This document shows, piece by piece, positions 53,061 to 62,891 of a stretch of DNA of 64,000 nt. The stretch is from Hyposmocoma kahamanoa. Its lineage: Eukaryota; Arthropoda; Insecta; Lepidoptera; Cosmopterigidae. A model generated the notes under the pieces. The model searched no databases. It was not told the DNA's origin and saw only the letters and a list, made by a program, of their open reading frames with translations. The position numbers were made by a program, and so were the translations under genes. The stretch is taken from positions 21,083,995-21,147,994 of the forward strand of contig NW_020653851.1 of assembly GCF_003589595.1 (NCBI RefSeq), written 5' to 3'. Each line of letters opens with the position of its first letter. The stretch's first letter is position 1.

Positions 53061-53279
53061 ACGAACTACACGAAAGAAATTATGTACGTGTGTAATTTCA
53101 TAACTGTCATATTTAAGCATAAAATGTTAACGACTAATTTCGTTCGTAGAATCTTTAAACTCTCTCACGAAAAGTGGTAATTTTGTAGCAATGTGAATGT
53201 AATAAATGTTTTGACTTTGACTTTGACGTTGACAAATAATAAGCAAAATTATTTTTTGTTAAATTTTGTGAAAATTTAC
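53061..53279. other. LINE-tail-like segment
   Basis: TTCGTAGAATCTTTAAACTC with GAAAAGTGGTAATTTTG at 53145-53180 matches 33378-33420, followed by AATAAATG and TTTTGACTTTGACTTTGACG, a short-unit tail as seen at LINE ends. Confidence 0.55.
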
Positions 53280-53520
53280 TAGGGCCCGTCGCCCATTGGC
53301 GGAACGGTACGGAAAGGGAGCCTGCGGCATCCCTATACGTAAGCGCACACTGGCGGCAATTATGCCGCGGTATCTTTAGGTATGCCGAAGCATGCTGTGC
53401 TTGTCTCCCCTCACCCCGCTCACCCGTTGTCGCACACGGCTTCCTGAAGCCTGCCGAAGTATTCAGAAGGCTACCGAAGTTTTCCAGAGGCTGCCGGCTC
53501 GGATCCCTAAGCATTTTTTT
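53280..53520. repeat. GC-rich segment with GGCTGCCGAAGT-like tandem
   Basis: CCTGCCGAAGTATTCAGA, GGCTACCGAAGTTTTCCAGA and GGCTGCCGG are three degenerate units of about 21 bases. The preceding CACTGGCGGCAATTATGCCG is itself palindromic. A 122-codon minus-strand frame spans it but shows no domain. Confidence 0.45.
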
Positions 53521-53639
53521 CACCTACGACCATCTCTATTGAAATTTTAACTATAAATCATGCAATTAAGGTCTATTATTAATCGTCACATAAAAATCCC
53601 GTTGTTGTCCCGTTTGTAGGCACCGGGCCCGAAGGAACT

Positions 53640-53750
53640 TGAAACCTTTCGGGCCCTTTATACGTCTGATGGTCGCGGCTGATAAGATGGGACCCGAAAC
53701 GTTAGTTTGTTTGAAAAAACAAATATACGCGAAAAAATAGTTTCATTTCC
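53640..53750. mobile_element. Family D fragment
   Basis: CCTTTCGGGCCCTTTATACG is followed by the reverse arm GGACCCGAAACGTTAG, TTTGAAAAAACAAATATACG and AAAATAGTTTCATTTCC. The CGATTTAAATCCGG word has been deleted. Confidence 0.72.
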
Positions 53751-54153
53751 AATTTACTAAAGGAGTTACGTAATTCATAAAGAACTTTAGGAAACATGTT
53801 CACGTTTCAGGAAATCCTTTGAAATAGGAAAATATCATCAAGTAGATAATCCAAGTGTTCGACACACATCAAAGGTAATCGCAATCTGTTGAGACCCATA
53901 TAAGGCGCCGTTTGACACTTCAAAAGGAAGGCTTACGCACATTGTAGCTTATTGGTACTCGGTATTGTCGCTCTGTAATTCGCTATTGTAAATGTTCAAT
54001 GTTTTTGTCATTTAAAGCTACGACTTCTTTTGAAGTGTAGAAGTCAATAAAAAGCGTTGATAAAGGGAGTCATCACATTTAATGGACTGGTTTGAGTTGG
54101 TCAGAAAGCTATAATAATAAATATAAGAATAAATGCAATGTGAGCCAAAAAAG
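53751..54153. other. Unassigned AT-rich sequence
   Basis: Nothing recognisable in 400 bases. Confidence 0.5.
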
Positions 54154-54600
54154 CATTTATCTACCAATAAATGGACGTCAGCTCCGCGCTAAAAAGTGTC
54201 CGAACCTATAGGGCATTAAACCCCAAACAGAGCATCAATCGCGTCAGTCTCCGTTTGGTCGACCCACCGCGCTTGTCAATCACGCCGTACTGTATAATAA
54301 AAACTTGTAAAAATTGCACATAAGCTACAAAAGCAATCAATTTAGTCAAATATCTAACTGTCCTTATTCTACACATTGCACACGCAAAAGACAGAATGAG
54401 ATCCAATACGTCAATTTCAATCGTTCGGACCACTTGCGATTGAAATATTTAGAACAAAGAAATTATAGAGCCGCTTTGATGTTAATCAAAGTGTCTCCCG
54501 CTTTGATTAGTTCTCCTCTGCCTCAAAGGATGTCTGGAATAGATCCCTCTTCGCCAATAAGACCGCCTTTGCTCACATTAATTTAACGTTGTTTTTATAC
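54154..54600 (-). mobile_element. CATTGAC-family long-form fragment
   Basis: From CTACCAATAAATGGACGTCA and GCGCTAAAAAGTGTCCG it follows the 1,209-bp copy at 29197 through CAATCACGCC, AACTGTCC, TTCTACACATTGCA, and the open stretch RLKYLEQRNYRAALMLI (54425-54490), then continues to about 54600. The other end is absent. A 90-codon plus-strand frame at 54314-54586 includes the shared stretch. Confidence 0.7.
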
Positions 54601-54677
54601 TGTTTCATTTCTTCTGTGTGAGCAATAAAGTTATCTGTCTAAATAAGTATATAATATAGTATATAAGTAGCACATAA

Positions 54678-55147
54678 TTTAGTAGAGCTTCTCGTGGAAG
54701 AGTTCGTCCAGGAAAGTACAGCCACCTTACCTATTTCTGCCGCCAAGTAGCAATTTAAGCATTATTGCGTTCCGGTTTTGAAGGTAAGGGACTTACTGGT
54801 GAAATTACAAGCACATGGGACTTGTCAACTTATGTTTCAGGGTGACGGGCATAACGGCAATGCCCCTCAAAATCTTTGCGATTTATAGCTATGAGTGGCA
54901 CTACAGCTTCTATGGATAGGATTCATAAAAACCTTCTTTACGAAGGCTGGCAACCATCATGGCTATCCTTATTTTTGAAGCTGCCGCTATTATGAGGGAA
55001 CGTGTTCTAAGATTGAACCAGTCCCTCAGATTGTGCAACTAGTAGGTTTTTCTTCTACAAAGCGACGTTTCTTTGAATTTCTTTGGCCCTGAAACTGTCA
55101 TCCATAGGCATACCACCTGTTCGTCACGTCACTTGATATCATAAAAA
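54678..55147 (+). mobile_element. Family B element interrupted by repeat C
   Basis: The copy runs from TTTAGTAGAGCTTCTCGTGG to CTACAGCTTCTATGGATAGG (54925), is broken by repeat C (about 54930-55088), and resumes at AACTGTCATCCATAGGCATA to end CTTGATATCATAAAAAA. ATGGATAGG before the break and ATCCATAGG after it are the same family B position, so a few bases were duplicated. Confidence 0.75.
54945..55088. repeat. Dispersed repeat C inside family B
   Basis: ACGAAGGCTGGCAACCATCA, TGGCTATCCTTATTTTTGAA, GGGAACGTGTTCTAAG and TGAACCAGTCCCTCAGATTG match 48390-48510. Confidence 0.6.
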
Positions 55148-55565
55148 ATAAATTAATTAAAAAAATAAGGGAAAATTAGACGTTGCATGTTTCGCTTTCG
55201 CTCGAAACGCCGACGAAAACGCACATCTTTTTCGCTCATATTACTTGGATATCAAATCGAAAACCGACTTGACTGGCTTAAGCTAATTCCGTGCCTACAA
55301 GTGGTGTGACCCCTTAACGCAGTTCCTGGGGACAGATAATTTCACAGCTGCGTAAGCAATAATTTACCAATTAGACTTTCCCAATTCTTTCACGATCTTC
55401 AGTTGGAAAACGAATGACAAACGCTTTCGACAAACGATTGACAAGATGAAAAACTGAGAAAATTGCGATTTTATACGAATTGCGTCACAGTTAATTTGTT
55501 GAAAAGCACACCCATGCGCAGATCAGTCGATCGTATTATTTTATTGTAATTATGTCTTTATTATC
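55148..55565. other. Unassigned AT-rich sequence
   Basis: Nothing recognisable. Confidence 0.45.
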
Positions 55566-56165
55566 ATAGTAGCAGTAGAACTACTTGTGAAAGATCGCGT
55601 ATAGCGTAAAGCTTTTTATGATAACATGTGACGGGACGAACAAGTCGTGCGATAGGTGATAATCGACACGCCTTTCAGGCATTCCATTACGCCAGTCACC
55701 CTGAGACATTAGTCGAAGAGTCCGTTGTGAGTGTAATTACAAACAGGTCCTTCTTTCTGCTTCCCCGTTAACAATTTTTCAATGACATTCGATTATTAAT
55801 CACATGTTAAATTAAGAGCATTTGCGCACTACGTCCGATTTGTGTCATTTCCGAATCCGAGAAATGATAGTCCGAAATCTCACAGGGATCATTTTATCTT
55901 TAGGTGTACAAGAGATATTCGTATTTCTTCGAATTCGAGTTGGACTTAGTGCACAAGCGACATCCAAAGTGAGTCCGCGTTTTCTAGATTTCTATAGTCT
56001 CGAATTCGGAACGAATACGAAGAACGCGCTAGTTTCGTTTCTGCCATTTTACCTATTTCATTAGCCGCGTTCCGGTTTTGAAAGATAAGAATGTGAAACT
56101 GCAAGCGCATGGGTTTGTCAACTTTACGTCACAGAGTGATGGGCGCAACGGCAGTGACCCATGAC
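55566..56165. mobile_element. Family B pieces around a family E MITE
   Basis: A plus scrap (GTAGCAGTAGAACTACTTGT, 55570), a minus segment (GGGACGAACAAGTCGTGCG, CAGTCACCCTGAGACATTAG, 55625-55740) and a plus segment (CCGCGTTCCGGTTTTGAAAG, CATGGGTTTGTCAACTT, 56065-56160) lie on both sides of the family E copy at 55818-55995. At least three events are needed to explain the order. Confidence 0.65.
55818..55995. mobile_element. Family E MITE
   Basis: Left end TTTGCGCACTACGTCCGA, right end TTGGACTTAGTGCACAAGCG; inner words TTCCGAATCCGAGAAATG, TTTAGGTGTACAAGAGATAT and TTCTTCGAATTCGAG as in 52730-52900. Confidence 0.68.
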
Positions 56166-56894
56166 ATCTTAAAATCTAACATATATCTAATATAATATAA
56201 AAAAATCTATACTTAGTTATGTGTAAATAGGTTACTACCTATTTACACGAATTTGCACTTATCGGCGACGAGTGACACAATGTGGTGTCTACTAACCGAC
56301 CTTGGAATCATCGATATACAACAACTTTCTGTATGCTGTAACTCTGATCACCACACTAGGCCACGCCTATGTGTGGTTATCACGCAAGACGTTTATGACA
56401 GTGGACGAGTATTACAGCATCTCTTCTATACAAAGTCGTAAGATAAAATAAAATATATATGAATAAGAAATAAAAATGCACTACAATTAATAAAGTAAAA
56501 GTAATATGAAAAGTTATAAGTGCAACAACTGACATGAGAATAACTATTATAATACGTAGGTGTATGTGTGTACTTATGTGTGTGTTCGTGCGTGTGTGTA
56601 TGTGTTCGTTTTCGAATTTTCATTTCACGTTTCTATCACTTTTTAGTTGTCATTGTTTCGGACTCCTTATAGGTCATGTGTAATAATTCTTGCTTTTATT
56701 TTTGACTTCGTGCACCGACAGTTCCCTCATGTCGTGTACAAAATTTATCATATTAAATTTAGTTCTTCCATTGACTATTTTAGTACCACTATGGATCCCT
56801 CTGTCGTATTCGCATCTTACTTCGAGCATGACTTGTTCACTTGTTGTATTGAATACTTTAGTACCAATACAGATCGCCATGCATTACACTACCG
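56166..56894. other. Unassigned region with TG-rich simple repeat
   Basis: A TGTG-rich tract lies at 56546-56612. The segment 56650-56890 has overlapping open frames on both strands (92 and 68 codons) just upstream of the LTR-like unit and may be the eroded end of its element, but I see no gag, pol or env motif. Confidence 0.35.
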
Positions 56895-57080
56895 TGTGAA
56901 GTTAGGCGTGAATACATGGCGGTAGTGTGTGAGGTGTAACCTCAAAAAAAAGTTATAAAAGATCCGTGATAGGGGCGAGCAGCTCAGTCTTGAACCGATA
57001 GTGAGCTTAGAGAATAATATTTAATTTAACTTCAATAAAAGCGATGTGAAACCGGAGTTGGATTTTATTTAGCTGTAACA
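56895..57080 (+). mobile_element. LTR-like segment with Pol II promoter signals
   Basis: The 186 bases begin TGTGAAGTTAGGCG and end GCTGTAACA (TG...CA). They contain TATAAAA at 56954-56960, a TCAGTC initiator-like word about 30 bases later (56987), and AATAAA at 57034-57039, the order expected for U3, R and U5. No target duplication and no second LTR is visible, so it is a fragment of an LTR retrotransposon at best. Confidence 0.5.
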
Positions 57081-57107
57081 TTTCGGTCAAAACTCCATGA
57101 ACGCAGT

Positions 57108-57195
57108 GGCAGACAGTGCCGCTTCTAAATTTTAAATCGCAATGATCTATCATTGCGATTTAAAACTTAGAATAGCACTGCAAGTATAGTCGCGT
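57108..57195. mobile_element. Family B scraps forming a hairpin
   Basis: AAATCGCAATGATC and its mirror TCATTGCGATTTAAA meet head to head at 57135-57165, with GGCAGACAGTGCCGC to the left and ATAGCACTGCAAG to the right. Both halves derive from the CAGATCTTTGCGATTTAAA block. Confidence 0.65.
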
Positions 57196-57234
57196 TACTT
57201 GATAAAAACAAAAATTAATTGATTATTAAGGAAT

Positions 57235-57558
57235 ACAAACTGTATTCTGGATGTTAGCTGTATTGAGTCAGTGAGGGTACCGGATTAGGCCCAATTTCTT
57301 CTCCCTGAAGAACACTAAACCGTCTCAAACCTGAGTTGATATTGAAATTCAAAGCTTAGTATAAATGACGTGTATACATTTACCAGATAAGTGCGGTCAT
57401 TCTTCATCGCATCTCTTAGTCTTTGTTCAAGTGAAAGAAAATTTACGCTCTTCACAAAATTAATTTGAAGAATCATCGCATGTAATAACAAAACATATAA
57501 GCGTACGAACAAGCTCTTATTACCATCTCGTAAAACACGTTTGCACGTGGCAAAATGG

Positions 57559-57565
<7 letters not shown>
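57235..57565 (-). repeat. Duplicated repeat, first copy
   Basis: GGCCCAATTTCTTCTCCCTG, ACGCTCTTCACAAAATTAAT, AAGAATCATCGCATG and GCTCTTATTACCATCTCG correspond in order to 58495-58765 (CCCAATTTCTTCTACCTC, CACTCTTCATAAAGTAACTG, CAAATCGTCGCTT, ACTCTTATCACCATCC). A third scrap with GGCCCGATTTAGTCTCCCTG lies at 57678. The unit belongs to the same family as 21615-21830. Confidence 0.55.

Positions 57566-57594
<29 letters not shown>
57564..57594. repeat. (TA)n microsatellite
   Basis: About fifteen uninterrupted TA units. Confidence 0.95.
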
Positions 57595-57598
<4 letters not shown>

Positions 57599-57803
57599 AA
57601 AACATAATATAGACGGCCTGAATGTCGGAGGAAGTTTACATAATTTAGAAAAACCGTATGGGCCAATCAAGGTGACAAAATAGGCCCGATTTAGTCTCCC
57701 TGGAGAACAGCAGTCATTTATATAGGCTTATATGTGAAATATTAACAACCTCGCAAGACTGCATTACTAACATCTAAGGCTGCTAACAAATTGACTGCAT
57801 CTT

Positions 57804-57865
57804 TGCAGTTAATGCGTGAGATTTCGACTGCGTGATGTTAATTACGACTTCACGCATTAACTGCA
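57804..57865. repeat. Inverted repeat TGCAGTTAATGCGTGA
   Basis: A perfect 16-bp arm at 57804-57819 and its mirror at 57850-57865, with a further related copy (GTGCAGTTAATACGTAAAGTC) at 57904. The word TTCGACTGCGTG also occurs twice. No family explains it. Confidence 0.7.
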
Positions 57866-58099
57866 TGCAGTCTATCTCGGCTCCAAGAAGTCGGTTTCGA
57901 CTGCGTGCAGTTAATACGTAAAGTCGTTATCAACTTCATCCAGTCAAGGTGCTACCCCTTGTGCACATACAGCTCCCTACCTATTTTACAGATAGGTAAG
58001 TACTGGAGCTATAGGCACGCCCACTTCCCGACGCCGAAGCGTCTCTCCAGTTCCCAAAAACCTACACAACTGGAAGGACTGGAGGATATCTAGCTCCTC

Positions 58100-58765
58100 C
58101 TCCTTCTAGTTCTCCTAGTTCTATCAGTGCCCTATGACAATGTCCGGATATAGCTTCCGACTTAAAGGGCAAATCACATGCCCCACGCGTCTTTCTCGCC
58201 TTAGGCCCTTGTCTAGACAACTACTAAGATGCGCTAGTTGCACGCGGATTGAACGTCCCGGCCACATTCTACAGAAGCAGACGAACGTGTCCATCCTTAT
58301 AGCTAGGCACAAACAACGGCGTGTCCGTATCCAAGTCCGGATCCCCCAGAGACGCCTGTGAAGGCGTATCACTAGCGGAGGGCTTGGCCCAGACGTCCGC
58401 CGTAGATACCCTGGTCTGACCAGGGAGCCCGTAGTTTCCACGGAACTCCCTATCTCTCGAGTTGGTAGATAAGGACTGGGTCAGTGAAAGAGACGAAGTA
58501 AACCCAATTTCTTCTACCTCGAGAACACGAGCCATTGGAGCGTTTTTGGGCTGATGCAGAAATTCGACTCTCAGTAGAAATGGTTTGAACACATTTAGTG
58601 GATAAAAACATACTTTTTACATTACATTTCTGAGTGCATGTTCAATTTACCCAAAATTGACACTCTTCATAAAGTAACTGAACAAATCGTCGCTTAAACG
58701 ATAATCGTACGAATAGAACTCTTATCACCATCCTACAAAGCCCATATTGGCGAGAGATGAAATGG
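58100..58765 (-). repeat. Duplicated repeat, second copy, with long minus-strand frame
   Basis: A 107-codon minus-strand frame (58269-58592) gives MARVLEVEEIGFTSSLSLTQ, then LSTNSRDREFRGNYGLPGQ, AKPSASDTPSQASLGDPDL and FVPSYKDGHVRLLL. The 21.6-kb copy keeps the same residues in the same spacing except for a 17-residue deletion and a stop. The family is unknown to me. It may be ORF1 of a retroelement or a low-complexity host-derived sequence; the multi-copy state favours a mobile element. Confidence 0.5.
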
Positions 58766-60147
58766 CATGTATGTCTATTACGGTATTAACATTACCTAAT
58801 GCCTTCTTGGGCAAACAAACTTATCTTTTACTGCTTGTTTTATTTTCATTTCACTGCGTAGTATGTTTATGTATAAACATAATTTTTTGTAACGAGGTGT
58901 TTGTTAGATTAGACGAAAAAGAGGCAACTCCACACAATACGCACCTGTAGCTAATCCTGTGGTTTCCCACTATTAAGGATGCACATTACGGTTCCATTTT
59001 ATTTTGGAAATCGATTAAAGTTTATACGATCTAACGATTTTTTTGTATCGATTTAGTTTGTTGCGATTTTCAAGCGAATCGATTCAATTGAAAGGTCTTG
59101 TTCAGAAAGCAGTAAACTTTTGTAACAATATTATTCAAATTGAACAAAACTCGATTTACAACACATATTTAGTTGTAAATAGTTTTTGCCCTCGATTTTG
59201 GGCGTTAATGGGTTTTAACCCGATTAAAACCCGGTGTCATCGCAACGCTATGATTTCAACGCACCAAGTGTCCTACGAGCAATCCGGTGTCGAAACGCTA
59301 CGCGCAGCTTACTTACGTACTGCAGCAACCCTCCCCGCTTCGTCTCCTGGGCCTTGTGTCCGCGCGCGGTTTCAACGCGTCGTGTGGTATGTATTTCTAA
59401 TTAAGGAGCTTCGGAACCAAAACCTATAAATCTCATAATTTTTTATTCCAATTTCATCTAGTCTTGAGTTCAGATCCGTGCATTTCAAACATATTTTTAA
59501 AACGGATTTAGTGGTTGGATATTGCTCATAGAATCGAACAAAACATACTGTTTGACAAAAAAAAAGAAAAAGTGAAAATGTGACTTGGCGGTTTTTGTTC
59601 CGATGTTCCTCAATTTATATGCAGTACAAAGCAGCGTCACACCTCAAGCATCACAACGCCGCCAACGCAATGCATAGCTCTAACGTGAATAGCTACAAAA
59701 AGCTTTTCGTTTATTAAAAATATCGTCGTTCAACTTACGACTATGATACTCCAGTGATGTCAACCAGAAAAGAAAACAATATTTCAGATTCTTATCGAAA
59801 TATGCCACACGATAATAAATCATTTCCCGAAAAGATTCCACGTTTTACTTAGTAAGATACCCGTAGTGAATCAGATGGAAAAATTTCATTTCTGAAAATA
59901 TCACTGACTTGTAACCTCTTTCTTCTACGTCACCGTTTATTCATGTATATCAATTTGTATATCTTTTGTGCTCGGATCAGTCGTAGCGTGCATAACTTCG
60001 TGTTTATTCTTTCTCGTTTACCTTACTGTTATAAGAAAAATAATTTGCGAACGTGTATAGTACATTCTAGACGCAATCGAAGGTTGTGTAAACCGTGCTA
60101 AGAAAATACAGTTGGAAACAAATACACAGAAATAACTTTTTCTTGAA
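58766..60147. other. Unassigned region
   Basis: A 128-codon plus-strand frame at 59043-59429 covers an AT-rich first half and a GC-richer second half and shows no motif. GGGTTTTAACCC with GGGTTTTAATCGGG-type mirror words lie near 59210-59233. Nothing else is seen in 1.4 kb. Confidence 0.35.
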
Positions 60148-60617
60148 AACAAAAACCACCTCAAAAGTTTGATTATCGGCTTTTTTCAATTTGCATGGGG
60201 TCCCCTAATCAGATTCTGAGTTCTTGCAGGTGACAATAGGACTGTTACGGACTCCTTTGTACATTTCATACTTTTTTCTGGTTGTCATGGTTACGGTAAT
60301 TTGTTGATTACATGTATTGTGTCAAGTGGAAAGTTGAATTTTATTTGCAAAAAATATAGTATATATACCTTTTCAAACAAAAAAATAATTTTCCAAATCG
60401 GTCCACAATTGACGGCGAAATCGTTATGAACATTGACATACCTATAAAATTTGAGGATTTTCCTCGATTTCCATGAATCTCCTTATCAGATTCTGACTTG
60501 GATTCTTTTTTCAAACGAAAACAGAATTTTCAAAATCGGTCAAAAATTGACGGAGAAATCTGAAAACATACATACAGCGGAACGTATAACCTCCTCCTTT
60601 TTTTAAGTCGGTTAAAA
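60148..60617 (+). mobile_element. Family A element (CCTCGA subfamily), partly duplicated inside
   Basis: CAAAAACCACCTCAAAAG starts it and TTTTTTTAAGTCGGTTAAAA ends it. The body block (CCAAATCGGTCCACAATTGA and the later CAAAATCGGTCAAAAATTGA, each with a CTNATCAGATTCTGA upstream) appears twice, so about 180 bases were duplicated. It matches the host of the SINE1 at 468-1108. Confidence 0.75.
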
Positions 60618-61069
60618 CGATGAAAAATAAATTGTTTGGCAGAAAACTATTTAATGCCTTCCGGTAAAGTGGTTGGAAATACAAAATAGCAGTCGCAGGA
60701 AAGTAAAAGATTTGAAGCCAAATATTATTAAAATGGTATTAAATATTTTACAAGAACAAGAATTTAGTAGAACCACATGGTGATTCATCATATCCATAAT
60801 TTATTTATTTGTGAAAAAATAGTTGTATAGAAGTTGACATGTAACAAAATTAGTATAGGTAGTTTCACTGTTTCAGGTCAAACATTAAGCATACAAAGAT
60901 ATTACAGGTACATACATAGATTTACTCATATGCATTTCAAGAGGCTAAATCAGGTGGTAACATGTTTAAATAATATTACATGGGCGTGCACACGTGGAAT
61001 AACTAGTCAATCAGATGAATAATACGAGCTATATTTTATTTATTTTTATTATACAAACAGATTGAATTA
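60618..61069. other. Unassigned AT-rich sequence
   Basis: No recognisable coding sequence before the LINE fragment begins. Confidence 0.45.
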
Positions 61070-61740
61070 TACAAACGAAAAACTGAATCTTGTGGATACA
61101 GTTGTGTTTCTAGGTATAACGTTAGATGCTTAATTGCAATGGGGTCCCCATATAAATAAGTTATCAAAAGGGCTCTGCATTGCACGCGATTAAAAAAATA
61201 AGGAAACTTTCAGACGTTGAAACCGCTAGATTGGTTTGCTTCAGCCACTTTCACAGTCTAATGACATACGGCATTTTGCTTTGGGGTAATGCCGCCGATA
61301 TCAATAGAATCTTTGTCCTGCAGAAACGTGCAGTTAGGGCAATTTACAATCTGGGCCCCAAAGTATCTTTGAGAGATAAGTTTAAGGAAATTAACATTCT
61401 TACACTAGCCTCACAGTACATTTATGAAAATGTAATTTATGTTAAAAGGAATAGTAATTTCTAAATGAAAAATAGTGACAGACATAACATTAATACGAGG
61501 AATAAAAATAAATTAGCTTTTCTTGATAGTCGTCTTCACAAAGTCAAAAAATCATTTAAGGGGCAATGTATACGCTTCTATAACAAGATTCCGGTTGATA
61601 TACAAAATTTGCCTTTCACGAGGTTTAAAACGTGTGTACGTAGTCTCTATCTCTGATGTTTCAAATAAAAAAAATATATATTGTAAATGTTGAATGTGTA
61701 CAAATGTTATTTACAAAGAGCAACCCCTAGAGTTTCTTGC
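61070..61740 (+). pseudogene. LINE reverse transcriptase 3' part (ETARLV type), best copy
   Basis: Reading starts KLNLVDTVVFLGITLDA, stop, LQWGPHINKLSKGLC. After a frameshift it is open from 61180: AIKKIRKLSDVETARLVCFS, LMTYGILLWG, VLQKRAVRAIYNLGP, LTLASQYIYENVIYV; after a stop at 61462 it continues HNINTRNKNKLAF, FKGQCIRFYNKIPVDIQN. FLGITLD marks the end of the polymerase palm and thumb; MTYGILLWG is the conserved block after it in jockey/CR1-like elements. The trailer has AATAAAAAAAATATA. It is 5' truncated with one frameshift and two stops. Relatives lie at 3505, 30745 and 31975. Confidence 0.85.
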
Positions 61741-62883
61741 TGTGTTGTGAAATGATAAAAACAATTGAAATGAGCGCGTAAACTACTATACTTCAATGTT
61801 GTGAATTGTGCCGTTTATCAATAGAATACAGTGAAATCATTGTGTGAAATGTGGTTGGCGTGAAAAAATAACCTCAATTTTGTAATAAAAAGATTTTATT
61901 TCCTCCATCATAAATTATGTATATCATTAAAACATTCTTTATATTCAAATTATAGTAAATTTATACACCTTTCTAGTCATATTATAACACATTCCATACA
62001 ATTATGCAGAATAACGTTTTTTTTTGCGACAAGTTGGGTTTTCTCCAATTGTTTTTTGACCTAGTGTTTTGAAAAGTTTTTTATTGCATAAAGCGCTCAT
62101 TTTTGTCGTATAACCTTATAAAGGTTTTGTAATACTGTCAAAAGAAAAAATCGTTTAGAAACATCGCGTTTTGTAAACAATCATAAAAATCTCATAGGAG
62201 GAATATTCTTCGACAAGTTCAACTACACTAAAGCAAGCAAAAATAATCTTTTCGTATTCTAGAGTTTTTCTATAGATAAAGCTAAAGACAAAATGCTCCC
62301 AACTGTGTTTTGAAAAAAGCTTTAAATTCTTATCGCCATTTTTATTTTTAAAGAATGACTATAAAGTAGCCGAGAAATATTTCTTTTCTTTTTAAAAAGT
62401 AAATCTAAGTTGAAAAAGCCTAGAACTTCTTGGAAATGGTTTGTTTTGTGAGTTATTTTGTATATTTAAGCTTTCTATAAATATTTAAAACCGAAAATCG
62501 ATAACTGTATTTTTATTAAGTTTATATTTTATACTTAAATATTTAAAATTTAGGGAGCGCATTACTTTTATGGCAGGTTTTACATCACTTTTCACAATGT
62601 ATTTAAAGTCGCACGTCAATTTGCGCTTTCTAACCGATTAAACATTGCGCGAAAAAGTCAGAAATATTATATCTAATTTCGCCATGTTGCAACAAATATA
62701 GTTTATATTTTGTAAGCCATTAAACATGAAATCTATTAATATTAAGAGAATTGCGTCCTATGTTTGTAACGCTTTAGTATTTTGGTTTTAAAATAGCATT
62801 ACTAAGAAAGCTATCATAGACTATAAATTATCTAAAAACTATCTACAAGACTAAATAAAAACTGTCTACATTCTACAAATGGT
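61741..62883. other. Unassigned AT-rich region
   Basis: About 1.1 kb with no gene and no repeat shared within the window. Confidence 0.5.
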
Positions 62884-62891
62884 CTTGTAGC

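Noticed and set aside
53155..53523. 122-codon minus-strand open frame
   Set aside because: It covers a GC-rich degenerate tandem and a LINE tail (KSKSKH comes from the TTTGAC tail), so it is not a gene.
59043..59429. 128-codon plus-strand open frame
   Set aside because: No domain, no signal or membrane segment, and the two halves differ in composition, suggesting a chance fusion of unrelated DNA.
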